Shown one piece after another: positions 45,478 through 54,441 of a stretch of DNA of 64,000 bases (positions are counted from its first letter, which is position 1; each line of letters opens with the position of its first letter). The notes under the pieces were generated by a model. It was given only the letters and a program-made list of their open reading frames with translations, was not told the DNA's origin and did no database searches. Source of the stretch: Dinoroseobacter shibae DFL 12 = DSM 16493 (GTDB taxonomy: Bacteria > Pseudomonadota > Alphaproteobacteria > Rhodobacterales > Rhodobacteraceae); contig NC_009952.1 in assembly GCF_000018145.1 (NCBI RefSeq), positions 1,922,001-1,986,000 on the forward strand, read 5' to 3'. Position numbers and translations under genes: made by a program.

Positions 45478-46577
45478 TCCCCCCTCTCTTGGTGATCTTG
45501 CGGTCGGGCCGCTGGCGTCGTCTCGGCGCGCGCTGTGCCCAACTCGGCGGCCAGCGCCTTGATCGTGGTGGATTTCAGCGGGCCGGGTTTGCAGGCCAGG
45601 GCAATGTCGCGGTCCCGGCAGAAGCGGTTGATCGCACGGATCAGCGGCGCGCGCAGATAGGGGCTCGGTGCGCCGGTGTCGTAGCCCAGCGCGTCGAGTT
45701 CCTTTTGCAGCAGGCGCAGATAGGCGTTGCGGTTGAGCCGGGCCGTGACCACCAGCGCGCGGGGCAGCACCGCGGGGGGCGCTGTCGCGACGATCTCTTC
45801 GGCGGCGCGCCAGAAGCGGCGGGCCTGTTGCACGGCCGCCAGATGCAGGGCTTCTTCGATTCGGATCTTCGGGCGCAGGCCCGGGGTTTCCAGCAACGCG
45901 ACACGCGCCTCGGGCGTTCCGGTCGGATCGGCCCGGAGCCGCAGGTAGCGCAACAGCGCCTCCGCCGCGCGGGCATCGCCTTGCGCCGCGCGGTCCTCAA
46001 GCCGGTCGCGGAGGGGGGCGGACAGGTCGGGTGCGGCCGGGTTGGAGATCAGCGCCGCGGGCACCAGCAGTTGCGCGTCCCGGTTGTTCTCGGCCGCGAG
46101 GCTGCGCAGCCGCGCCAGCCCCGCCGCCGGGTCGGAGCGCGGGCCAAGCCGGCCCGTCGCATGCGCCCAGGCCAGGGTCGGCTCTGCGCGCGCGTCCCCA
46201 GCGGCGCGGGCCAGGTCGAGCGTGGTCTGGGCCTCGGCAAAGGCGCCGAGGGTCATCTCCACCTTCGCGAGCGACACGAGCGACCGGCTGTGCCCCGCGG
46301 CGACCGCCTCGGCATAGAGTGCGCGGGCGGCGTGCGGATCCCGGGGCACGGACTGCCCGGTGAGGTGAAAGTACGCCAGGCGGTCCAACGCCCGACCGTA
46401 ACCCGCCTGTGCCAGCGCAAGAAGGGCGGCGATCCCGTCCTGCGGCGCGCTGGCGTGCAAGGCCATGGCCTCGGCGAACTGAGCCCGGACATCCCGGGGC
46501 GGGTCGGCTTGACCGCTCTGGGTGCCGAGAAAGAGCCCCGCCAGGCAGGCGAGGGCTGCGGTCCGCATCCGGGTCAT
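45456..46577 (-). CDS. Secreted Sel1/TPR-like repeat protein
   Basis: A 373-aa protein with a signal peptide (FLGTQSGQADP) and Sel1-like repeats at about residues 45-180 (LLALAQAGYGRALDRLAYFH, DPHAARALYAEAVAAGHSRS, ARAAGDARAEPTLAWAHATG). The last part contains a peptidoglycan-binding-like turn (LQKELDALGYDTGAPSPYLR). The stop codon lies in the T-loop of the tRNA on the other strand. So the hydrophilic C-terminus (TTPAARPQDHQERGDGRPGR) is encoded by the antisense of the tRNA end and its flank. Function unknown. Confidence 0.78.
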   Translation of the reverse strand: MTRMRTAALACLAGLFLGTQSGQADPPRDVRAQFAEAMALHASAPQDGIAALLALAQAGYGRALDRLAYFHLTGQSVPRDPHAARALYAEAVAAGHSRSLVSLAKVEMTLGAFAEAQTTLDLARAAGDARAEPTLAWAHATGRLGPRSDPAAGLARLRSLAAENNRDAQLLVPAALISNPAAPDLSAPLRDRLEDRAAQGDARAAEALLRYLRLRADPTGTPEARVALLETPGLRPKIRIEEALHLAAVQQARRFWRAAEEIVATAPPAVLPRALVVTARLNRNAYLRLLQKELDALGYDTGAPSPYLRAPLIRAINRFCRDRDIALACKPGPLKSTTIKALAAELGTARAETTPAARPQDHQERGDGRPGRT

Positions 46578-46709
46578 GGCAGGCTCCTGTTGTGCTTCGG
46601 CGTCCTCGGTACCGGGACGCCGCGAGGCCTGCAGCGCAGCATCGGTATAGCCAGCGCTACGGGCGGATAGCGCGCCGGACAGAGCCTTGGGGCCCGGCGG
46701 CAGATTGTC

Positions 46710-47207
46710 ATGGTGCAGGCGCCGTCACTTGGTGTAGAGCGGTTCAGGACGGATACAGATCCCGGAGCCCGCGCGACCGTGCCGACCGATGCTTCTCTTC
46801 GCGTACAAAACACCTGGGCCCTCGTGGCGCCGATCTCGGACCAGGTGGGCGATCTGTTCTATGCCAACCTGTTCCGGATGGACCCGACGACCAAGCCGCT
46901 CTTTGCGGGCAACATCGACCTGCAGGGGCGCAAGCTTGTGCAAACGCTGGGCTTTATCGTCGATCACCTCGAAGACCCGGACCGGCTGTTGCCCGCTGCG
47001 CAGGAGTTGGCCGTTCGGCATGTGAGCTACGGGGTGACGCGCACGCAATACGCCTCTGTCGGGGCCGCGTTGGTGAAGTCGCTTCGGCAACTGCTCGGAA
47101 CGGCGTTCTCGCCGGAAGATGAAGCCGCCTGGGCAGAGGTCTATGGCGGGCTGTCGGCGGCGATGATCGCGGCGGCCTATCCCGATACCTCCTATACGAA
47201 GGTATAG
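46710..47207 (+). CDS. Single-domain bacterial globin
   Basis: A 165-aa protein whose residues 25-155 form a globin of the haemoglobin/flavohaemoglobin-head class: VQNTWALVAPISDQVGDLFY (A-B helices), QGRKLVQTLGFIVDHL (E helix) and ELAVRHVSYGVTRTQY, where His is the proximal F8 ligand. Haem binding with NO or O2 as ligand is expected. The first 25 residues are not globin-like; a GTG at 46779 would start closer to the fold. It precedes the FIST gene by 76 bases, and so belongs with the NO/light sensory module by position. Confidence 0.82.
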   Translation: MVQAPSLGVERFRTDTDPGARATVPTDASLRVQNTWALVAPISDQVGDLFYANLFRMDPTTKPLFAGNIDLQGRKLVQTLGFIVDHLEDPDRLLPAAQELAVRHVSYGVTRTQYASVGAALVKSLRQLLGTAFSPEDEAAWAEVYGGLSAAMIAAAYPDTSYTKV

Positions 47208-47283
47208 CGGCCTAGCCTGCAGGATACACGCAACCGCATCGGCGACTTCCTATGTCTGTCCGAACACATGGTTGGAGGCGCAG

Positions 47284-48432
47284 ATGAAGATCAAGGTCCT
47301 GGCGATCTCGGAGGGGGACGACCCCGCGGGGGTAGCCCGCGCGCTGCAAGCGGCGAGCTTCGTATCGGTCCATGGCGCCTGCACCACCGACCTCGGCAGG
47401 CTTGGCCTCGACGCCGTGCCGGGACAAGTGCATGGGGCGACCTCCTGCCTCGGGGCGATGAGCGATGGCGGCGTGACCGATGGTGTGGCCATTTTCGCCA
47501 TAGAGGATCCCGACGGCGCCTATGGCACGGCACTGGCCCCCTTCGACACCGACCCCGCCGCGGCGGCCCGGACGGCCACCGTGAATGCGCTGGCTGCCGC
47601 GGACCGGCTGGGCGAGAAGCCGGAACTGGTCTGGCTGTCGAGCACGCCGGGTGCCGAGGAAGAGGTGCTGGCAGGGATCGAGGCGGTTCTGGGTGAGGAC
47701 GTGCCCATCATCGGCGGAAGTGCCGCGGATGATGACGTCTCGGGCGCATGGTTCGTGTTCGACAAGGCGCAGCGCCAGAGCGCCGGGGTGGTGGTGACCG
47801 TCATGTTCCCCTCGCGTCCGGTCTCTTTCGCCTATCACAACGGGTACGCGCCCACGGCACAGTCCGGCACGGTGACCCGCACCGAGGGCCGCCGTGTCTT
47901 CGAGATCGACCACCGCCCGGCGCTGGAAGTCTACCAGGGCTGGTCCGGTGGGCGCGTCGCGGTCGACCCCACCGCGCAGAGGGCGCAATCGATCCTGTCG
48001 CAAAGCACGCTCGCCCCGTTGGGGCGCAAGGTCACCGAGCTGGACGGGGTACCCGCATACCTGCTGGCCCACCCGGCCGCAGCGGTGCCCGGCGGAGCGA
48101 TCGACCTGTTCGCCACCGTGGCCGAGGGCGAGGTGCTGACGGCGATGACAGGCACCGAGGCAGGACTGATCGAGCGCGCCGGCCGGGTCGCGAGCCTCGC
48201 GCGTGCCACGGGCGATATGGAAACCTCCCCCATCGCCGGGGCGCTGATGATCTATTGCGGCGGGTGCATGTTGTCGGTGCGGGACCGGCTCGACGCGGTG
48301 GTCGACAGCGTGACGGCCTCCCTCGACGGGGCGCCGTTTCTCGGGGCCTTCACCTTCGGGGAACAGGGCGCGATCCTCGGGGCGGGAAACCGCCATGGAA
48401 ATTTGATGATTTCCTGCATAGTGTTCGGGTAA
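47284..48432 (+). CDS. FIST-domain sensory protein (NosP-like)
   Basis: A 382-aa protein made of FIST_N (about residues 25-225; GATSCLGAMSDGGVTDGVAI, IIGGSAADDDVSGAWFVF) and FIST_C (about 226-375; VYQGWSGGRVAVD, GALMIYCGGCMLSVRDRL, GAFTFGEQGAI). FIST proteins encoded beside NahK-type hybrid kinases include NosP, a haem protein that signals NO by controlling the kinase. The next gene is such a kinase, 21 bases downstream. The ATG at 47284 has GGAGG six bases upstream; an in-frame TTG at 47272 has none. Haem binding here is inferred. Confidence 0.85.
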   Translation: MKIKVLAISEGDDPAGVARALQAASFVSVHGACTTDLGRLGLDAVPGQVHGATSCLGAMSDGGVTDGVAIFAIEDPDGAYGTALAPFDTDPAAAARTATVNALAAADRLGEKPELVWLSSTPGAEEEVLAGIEAVLGEDVPIIGGSAADDDVSGAWFVFDKAQRQSAGVVVTVMFPSRPVSFAYHNGYAPTAQSGTVTRTEGRRVFEIDHRPALEVYQGWSGGRVAVDPTAQRAQSILSQSTLAPLGRKVTELDGVPAYLLAHPAAAVPGGAIDLFATVAEGEVLTAMTGTEAGLIERAGRVASLARATGDMETSPIAGALMIYCGGCMLSVRDRLDAVVDSVTASLDGAPFLGAFTFGEQGAILGAGNRHGNLMISCIVFG

Positions 48433-48453
48433 CGAAACTCGGGGCAGAAAATC

Positions 48454-51216
48454 ATGGCCGAAGATGAGCGGCTGCGCGAGGCACTGCTCGAATTGCAGCT
48501 TCTGCGCGCGCGGGAGGCCAAATCGCTCAGCGCGACGCGGATGCTGCTGGAATGCCTGGAGGCCTATTCCAGCGCGCGCACCCCGGCTGACGCCCTCAAC
48601 AGCATTTTCGTCTCCCTGCGCGACAGGATCGGCGCGGAATTCACCGCCCTGGGCGAGATCGCGCAGGACGGCGCACTGGTGATCGCGGCCAGCGACGATC
48701 CCGCCTGCCTCGGCCTGCGTCTCGCGCCGCCCTTCGATCTCGCCGCGCGGCCCCGGGACATCATGGACCTGGCGCTGCTGGGGGCGTGGTACGGCCCCTG
48801 GGACATCGCCCGTTACAGCGCCCTGCAATGCGCGCCCCTGCAGACCGATGGCCGCCGCCATGCCCTGTTGGCCTTCCGCAGCGGCCCGCAGCCCTTCCCC
48901 AAGGGTAGCCTGCAGCTGGTCGAACGGCTGGCCGGGCTGGCCCTGCGCGCGCTGCAGGGCAGCGAGATCGCCACGGAAAACAAGCTTCTGGCGGCGGCGA
49001 TCCAGGGCTCTTCCTCGGGCTTCGCGATTGCGGACGCCACCGACACCGCGCGCCCGTTGATCTACGTCAACAGCGCCTTCGAGCGTTTGTCGGGCTATGC
49101 CGCCGAAGAGGTGCTCGGCCAGAACTGCCGGTTCCTGTCGGCCGAACCGCCGGACAGCGCCGAGCGCGAGCGGCTGCGTGCAGCGGTGCAGGCGAACGGG
49201 TCGGGCCAGTTCCTGCTGCGCAACCGGCGCAAGTCCGGGGATCTGTTCTGGAACGAGCTGACCCTGTTTCCGGTGGAAAACGAGGCCGGGGAGGTCGTCA
49301 ATCTCGTGGCCACCCAGACCGACGTGAGCGCGCGGGTCGAGGCCGCCGCCGAACGGGACCGCACACGGGCGCAGATGGCCCGGGCCCTGACGGCGACGGA
49401 GGATGCATTCCTCGTGCTGGAGCCCGGCAATGTCGTGGTCTTCGCCAACAAGGCCACGCGGGAGATCTTCTGCGCCCCGGACGTGGACTGGGCGGTCGGC
49501 TCCACCTTCGATGCGAACTGGGCGGCGTATCTCGCGGCGTGCGAAGACCTGCCCGGGCGCGTCACGAGCCTACTGGAAACGCCGGACCTCGCCACGCTGG
49601 CGCAATTGCCCAAGGGACGGGAGATCGACCTGCCCGACGGGCACACGATCCTGATCCGGGCCTCGGCCTTCGCCGATGGTGGGCTGGTCCTTTCGGCGAC
49701 CGATGTCACACCGATGAAGATGGCTCAGCGGCTGTTGTCCCAACGCCTTGCAGCGATTGAGGCCGCGCGGGACGGAATAGCGGTCACCGATGGCGACGGT
49801 CGGCTGACCTTCCTGAACCGTGCGGCCTCGCAGCTGCTGGGGTTCCCATCGCCCGCACGAGCCCTTGGGCGCCCGTGGCACGATCGCTATGACGGACCTT
49901 CGCGATCTGCCAACCAGGAGCCGTTCGACATGACCCTGGAGCGGACCGAGGACGGTGTCACCCGGACGCACGAAGTGACCGGCACCGTGCTGGACAGCGG
50001 CGGAACGGTGATCGTGTTCCGCGACATCACCGACCGGCTGGAGTATGAGACCCGCGAGGCGGAGCTCAAACAGGGGCTGCGCCAGTTGCAACGGCAAGAA
50101 GCGACCGCGCAGTTGACCGCGGGGATTGCCCATGATTTCAACAACCTGTTGTCGGCGATCAACGGCTCGGCCACCCTGATCGGCCTCGAAGAGAATCTGA
50201 CGGACACGCTCAAGGCCCATGTCAACCGGATCTCGACCGCCGGGACACAGGCGGCACGGCTGGTCAACCGGCTGCTGGACATCGGCGCGCGTCACGAGGC
50301 GGTCGGCAGCTTCAACCTGCGTGCTGCGATCGCGGACATCCCGGCGCTGGTGGAACCCAGCCTCCCCGACAGCATCGCGCTGCGCATGGATGCGTCCGAG
50401 GGTGGGCTGACCCTGTCGGGTGATCCGGGCTCGTTGTCCCAGGCCATCGTGAACCTGGTGCTCAATGCCCGCGATGCCATCGGGAACCGGGCGGGCCGAA
50501 TCGACCTGCGGATCTCGGCGGTGACCGGTCAGTGCGGTGCAGAGATCCAGGTGGGCGAGCTGCGCCCCCAGGCCCGGTACGCGCGCATCGACGTGTCCGA
50601 CACCGGCGCGGGGATCGCGGCGGATCAGCTGGTCGCGGTGTTCGAGCCCTATTTTTCGACCAAGGGGCGGCACGGCACCGGGCTGGGCCTGGCGATGGTG
50701 TCCCTGCAGGCCCAGGCGGTCGGCGGGGCGGTGGGCATCGCGTCTGCCCCCGGGTCTGGCACGACCGTCTCGGTATTCTGGCCCGTCACCTCGCCTGAGG
50801 ATATCGCCGGATCAGGTCCGACCGGGGCGGGTCATGACCTGACCGGACAGACGATCATCCTGCTCGATGACGATCCGGAGGTCGCGGCCGTCGCCGCCGC
50901 GTTCCTGGAGGCGCGGGGCGCGGAGGTCGCCGTCTGCATCGATCCGCGCGACGCGGTGGAGGCAGTAGAGGACGCCCCCGAGGCCTGGTCCGCGGTGGTC
51001 ACCGATTACGACATGCCGCATCTGACCGGCGGCGATGTGGCCGAGCGGATCAAGCGCCTGAACCCGGCCCTGCCGGTGGTGCTGGTGACCGCGCTGGCCC
51101 GTCGCCTGTCGGACCCGCGCATCGCCGATGGCACGATCGATGCGGTCTTGCCGAAACCGGCGGACCTTGACCATTTGTCCTCAATTCTGTCCCAGTATCA
51201 TCACCGCTCCAACTGA
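48454..51216 (+). CDS. LOV/PAS hybrid histidine kinase-response regulator (NahK/ErcS-like)
   Basis: A 920-aa soluble hybrid kinase: GAF-like N-terminus (20-165), LOV-type PAS (about 180-290), PAS (305-425), PAS (430-530), HisKA with His560 in GIAHDFNNLLSAI, HATPase (650-780; N box NLVLNARDAI, DTGAG, GTGLGLAMV) and a C-terminal receiver (800-915; Asp851 in VVTDYDMPH). The LOV core GQNCRFLSA holds Cys225, the residue that forms the flavin photoadduct, and FWNELTLFPV matches LOV strands. No membrane helix is present. It is coupled to FIST upstream and a LuxR regulator 12 bases downstream. Confidence 0.9.
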   Translation: MAEDERLREALLELQLLRAREAKSLSATRMLLECLEAYSSARTPADALNSIFVSLRDRIGAEFTALGEIAQDGALVIAASDDPACLGLRLAPPFDLAARPRDIMDLALLGAWYGPWDIARYSALQCAPLQTDGRRHALLAFRSGPQPFPKGSLQLVERLAGLALRALQGSEIATENKLLAAAIQGSSSGFAIADATDTARPLIYVNSAFERLSGYAAEEVLGQNCRFLSAEPPDSAERERLRAAVQANGSGQFLLRNRRKSGDLFWNELTLFPVENEAGEVVNLVATQTDVSARVEAAAERDRTRAQMARALTATEDAFLVLEPGNVVVFANKATREIFCAPDVDWAVGSTFDANWAAYLAACEDLPGRVTSLLETPDLATLAQLPKGREIDLPDGHTILIRASAFADGGLVLSATDVTPMKMAQRLLSQRLAAIEAARDGIAVTDGDGRLTFLNRAASQLLGFPSPARALGRPWHDRYDGPSRSANQEPFDMTLERTEDGVTRTHEVTGTVLDSGGTVIVFRDITDRLEYETREAELKQGLRQLQRQEATAQLTAGIAHDFNNLLSAINGSATLIGLEENLTDTLKAHVNRISTAGTQAARLVNRLLDIGARHEAVGSFNLRAAIADIPALVEPSLPDSIALRMDASEGGLTLSGDPGSLSQAIVNLVLNARDAIGNRAGRIDLRISAVTGQCGAEIQVGELRPQARYARIDVSDTGAGIAADQLVAVFEPYFSTKGRHGTGLGLAMVSLQAQAVGGAVGIASAPGSGTTVSVFWPVTSPEDIAGSGPTGAGHDLTGQTIILLDDDPEVAAVAAAFLEARGAEVAVCIDPRDAVEAVEDAPEAWSAVVTDYDMPHLTGGDVAERIKRLNPALPVVLVTALARRLSDPRIADGTIDAVLPKPADLDHLSSILSQYHHRSN

Positions 51217-51227
51217 GGTGCCCTGCG

Positions 51228-51842
51228 ATGCGTGTCCTGCTTGCCGACGATCACGACCTGGTTCTCGAAACCCTGGCCTCCTTCCTGAAGGCCGAGGGCG
51301 GTTTCGAGGTGGAGACCTGCGGATCGCTCGAAGCGGCCTGCGAGAAGATCGGCAATGACATCGCCTATGACCTCGTGCTGCTGGACTACACAATGCCAGG
51401 GATGAACGGGCTGGAGGGATTGAAGAAGGCCATCGCGGCCTCCTTCGGGCGCCCGGTCGCGATGATGTCCGGCACCGCCTCCAAGGCCATCGCGCAGGAG
51501 GCGATCGACGCGGGCGCCATCGGGTTTCTGCCCAAGACCATGGCGGCGAAATCCATGGTCAACGCGGTGCGGTTCATGGCGATGGGCGAGACCTACATCC
51601 CGCTCGATTTCCTCAATGCGGTGGAAGAAACCCCGGACATCCCGCTGGCCAGGCAGCTCTCGGAACGGGAGCACCAGGTGCTGGGCGGGCTGTGCCGGGG
51701 GTTGTCGAACAAGGAAATCGCGCGGGAGCTGGATTTGCAGGAAGTGACGATCAAGCTGCATGTCAAGACGCTGTGCCGCAAGATCGACGCCAAGAACCGC
51801 ACCCATGCGGCCATGATCGGGAAGGAGGCGGGCCTCTTCTGA
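51228..51842 (+). CDS. LuxR/NarL-type response regulator
   Basis: A 204-aa regulator: receiver (1-120) with acidic pocket ADDHD, phosphoacceptor Asp53 in LLDYTMPGMNGL, switch Ser in MMSGTASKAI and Lys in FLPKTMAAK; then a LuxR helix-turn-helix (140-200; LSEREHQVLGGLCRGLSNKE, HVKTLCRKIDAKNRTHAA). It lies 12 bases after the hybrid kinase and is its obvious output. Confidence 0.94.
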   Translation: MRVLLADDHDLVLETLASFLKAEGGFEVETCGSLEAACEKIGNDIAYDLVLLDYTMPGMNGLEGLKKAIAASFGRPVAMMSGTASKAIAQEAIDAGAIGFLPKTMAAKSMVNAVRFMAMGETYIPLDFLNAVEETPDIPLARQLSEREHQVLGGLCRGLSNKEIARELDLQEVTIKLHVKTLCRKIDAKNRTHAAMIGKEAGLF

Positions 51843-51860
51843 CGCCCGCCCCGGTGGCGA

Positions 51861-54413
51861 TCAGAACAGGATGCCGTCGCAAAGCTCCAGGTAGAGCGCC
51901 TGCGCCGGGCCGTCCGACCGGGCCTCGAAACTGATCGTGCAGGCGCCGAGGTCGACCGTCACGCTCCGGTCCGCGCCCTGGGTCACGTAGGTGGCGATCC
52001 ACAGATCCGCGGTCATGTCATCCGAGAGCAAATCCAGTCCGCGCAGGTCCAGCCGGTCCTTCTCACCTCCCGCATTGCGGAAATCCGTGATCCGGTCCGT
52101 GCTGCCGTCGAGATCGTCGGCGCGGAAGATGAACCGGTCGCTGCCTGTGCCACCCGTGGCGATATCCGCCCCGGCGCCGAGATAGAGCCGGTCGGCCCCT
52201 GCCCCGCCATCGAGCACATCCGCGCCGGAATAGCCCATCAGCTTGTCCTTGCCGTCGCCGCCCGAGAGCAGGTCGTCGCCCGCGGCGCCCTTGACATAAT
52301 CATCCCCCGCCCCGCCGTAGAGGCGGTCGTCCTCGGTGCCGCCATCGAGACGGTCGTCGCCGCCATCACCGTGCAGGATATCGGCGCCAGGCCCGCCGCG
52401 CAGGTCGTCCGCACCTGCCCCGCCATGGAGCGTGTCATCGCCACTGCCGCCGATCAGGTTGTCGGCGCCGTCATCGCCATGCAGCACGTCATGCCCGGAA
52501 CCGCCATTGAGCGCGTCGGCACCCGCGCCCCCGTGCAGGGTGTCCTGGTCGCTGCCACCGGACAGGATGTCATCCCCTGAATCGCCGAACAGCGTGTCGA
52601 ACCCGGTGCCACCGTCGAGCGTGTCATTGCCGACCCCACCGTGAAGGCTGTCATGTCCGGCGGAGCCGCTGAGATAGTCGTCGCCCTCGCCGCCAAAAAG
52701 CCGATCGTCATCTTCGGGCAGGACATTGCCGAACGGGTCATAGCGCGTGCCATCCGCGTCATAACGCGACACCATGGTGGCGGTGCTGTTCGGCCCTGCG
52801 CCGCCATAGATCGCGTCGTTATCGGCCCCACCGCTCAGGGTGTCGCCACGTCCGGCACCGATGATCAGGTCTTCGCCAAGCCCGCCGTGAACGGTATCGG
52901 CATCCGCGCCGGAATGGATCTTATCGTCGTAGCTGGTGCTGTCATCGGGGGCCGCGACCACCTCGGGAGAGCGGATCAGCACGGTGGCCGACCTGTCCTT
53001 GGCGGTAAACGGGTCCATGGTGCGCGGGTCCACCGCGCCGTCATTGGAGTTGGCCTTGGGCGCGTCGGAGACCAGTTCCAGCGTGATCTCGCCGGTCTCG
53101 GTATCGGTGCGCACCTTGTAGATGCCGCCCGACGACTTGGTGGCGCTGTTCATGTCGTGATCGCCGCCATTTCCCCCCGCATAGAGATTTCCGTCACCAT
53201 CGACCACGAACGCCCCGAAGGTGATCGCGGGCACGCCCTCCAGCATCTGGCCCGCCACTTCGGTCTCGACGATCGGGGTCGTGGAGAAGATCGGCGCGCC
53301 GCCGCTTGCGACCTCGGAGATATCGATCTCGAAGAGCTTGGCGGGCTGGCCCGCCGCGCTTGGCTTGACGATGCCGTAGAACGTGTTGCTGGCCGCGTCG
53401 AAGCCCACATCCCAGACCTGATCGGTGATCATCTCCTTGGGGAACTTGAAGGTTTCGGTGACCGGGTTGCCGTCGGCATCGACCTGATCGAGGTCGATCC
53501 GGGTGACCCGGTCCATGCTGGAATGAAACGCCCAAAGGTTGCCATCGGCGTCGATATCGGCGGTCCAGCTGCGATAGGGGGTCGCGCCGATCCGGTAGGC
53601 ATCGCCACCGGCGTCATACATCACGAGATCCGCCTCGGCGACCGCGTTGCCCAAGGCATCCTCGCCCGGCTTCACGGCAATGCCGTAGATCAGGTTGTCC
53701 TGCTGGTTGAAACCGATGGCATTGACGACTACCGTCGCCTCGGCGCCCGCGGGCGTGTAGCTTTCCGAAACCGGGTCGAAAAGGTGCAGCTTGCCGTTCA
53801 GCACCTGGTAGATATGCGACTGGCCCTCGGCGATGGATTTGACCGTGACCAGCGTTTCGCCGATCTGTTTCTCGGTTTTCCTGTAGAACACCGGCAGGTC
53901 GGTGAAGATCTCGGGGCCCTCGCTGCTTTGGGGCGCAACCGAGCGGAAGGTCAGCTCCCCCGGACCGCCATTGCCCTGGAACCCCACCACGTGGTCGGCG
54001 AAGACCGCGCTGTTGGTATCGAAGGCCGAGATGACCTCGCCATTCCAGAGCACCTCCACCGCGCCGCTCAGGACATTGGCGTCATAATTCGTGGCCAGCT
54101 CGAAGCTGATCTCGTAGGTGGCCCCGGCGCGTGTGTCGATGGACTGGGACATGCTGGTATGCCCCGCCCCCTCGTCGCGCACGGTCCAGGCGCCGGTCTC
54201 GCCATACTGGGCAAAACTGGTGGCGGTGTCGGTGCCGTCGAGCAGGTTCTCACCGACGAAATCGCCATAGATCAGGTCCCGCCCTCCCCCGGTCTCGATC
54301 ACGTCGTCGCCGGCAAGTCCCAGCACCAGGTCGGCTCCGGAAGTTGCGACGATCTTGTCCGCCTGGCCGCTGCCGAGGATCTGGGTGCGGTCGGTGACTG
54401 TTTGTTCAGGCAT
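51861..54413 (-). CDS. RTX calcium-binding protein with propeller-like middle domain
   Basis: An 850-aa acidic protein without a signal peptide, expected to leave by type I secretion. A short RTX stretch opens it (GSGQADKIVATSGADLVLGL). A beta-sandwich-like segment (about 60-170) and a DUF6923-like propeller (about 190-460; NQQDNLIYGIAVKPG, ADIDADGNLWAFHSSMDRVT) follow. About 25 GGxGxDxLx nonapeptide repeats occupy 500-765, then a typical RTX C-terminal domain with RFIFRADDLDGSTDRITDF. It is 28 bases after algD on the same strand, so it may belong to that transcript. It is not an AlgE-type epimerase: no A module is present. Confidence 0.88.
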   Translation of the reverse strand: MPEQTVTDRTQILGSGQADKIVATSGADLVLGLAGDDVIETGGGRDLIYGDFVGENLLDGTDTATSFAQYGETGAWTVRDEGAGHTSMSQSIDTRAGATYEISFELATNYDANVLSGAVEVLWNGEVISAFDTNSAVFADHVVGFQGNGGPGELTFRSVAPQSSEGPEIFTDLPVFYRKTEKQIGETLVTVKSIAEGQSHIYQVLNGKLHLFDPVSESYTPAGAEATVVVNAIGFNQQDNLIYGIAVKPGEDALGNAVAEADLVMYDAGGDAYRIGATPYRSWTADIDADGNLWAFHSSMDRVTRIDLDQVDADGNPVTETFKFPKEMITDQVWDVGFDAASNTFYGIVKPSAAGQPAKLFEIDISEVASGGAPIFSTTPIVETEVAGQMLEGVPAITFGAFVVDGDGNLYAGGNGGDHDMNSATKSSGGIYKVRTDTETGEITLELVSDAPKANSNDGAVDPRTMDPFTAKDRSATVLIRSPEVVAAPDDSTSYDDKIHSGADADTVHGGLGEDLIIGAGRGDTLSGGADNDAIYGGAGPNSTATMVSRYDADGTRYDPFGNVLPEDDDRLFGGEGDDYLSGSAGHDSLHGGVGNDTLDGGTGFDTLFGDSGDDILSGGSDQDTLHGGAGADALNGGSGHDVLHGDDGADNLIGGSGDDTLHGGAGADDLRGGPGADILHGDGGDDRLDGGTEDDRLYGGAGDDYVKGAAGDDLLSGGDGKDKLMGYSGADVLDGGAGADRLYLGAGADIATGGTGSDRFIFRADDLDGSTDRITDFRNAGGEKDRLDLRGLDLLSDDMTADLWIATYVTQGADRSVTVDLGACTISFEARSDGPAQALYLELCDGILF

Positions 54414-54441
54414 GTCTTTTCTTTCTCGTTGAAATTGTCAC

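Noticed and set aside
51861-54413. Mannuronan C5-epimerase of the AlgE type
   Set aside because: RTX repeats are present, but the catalytic A module (parallel beta-helix with DPHE) is not visible; the middle is a propeller-like domain.
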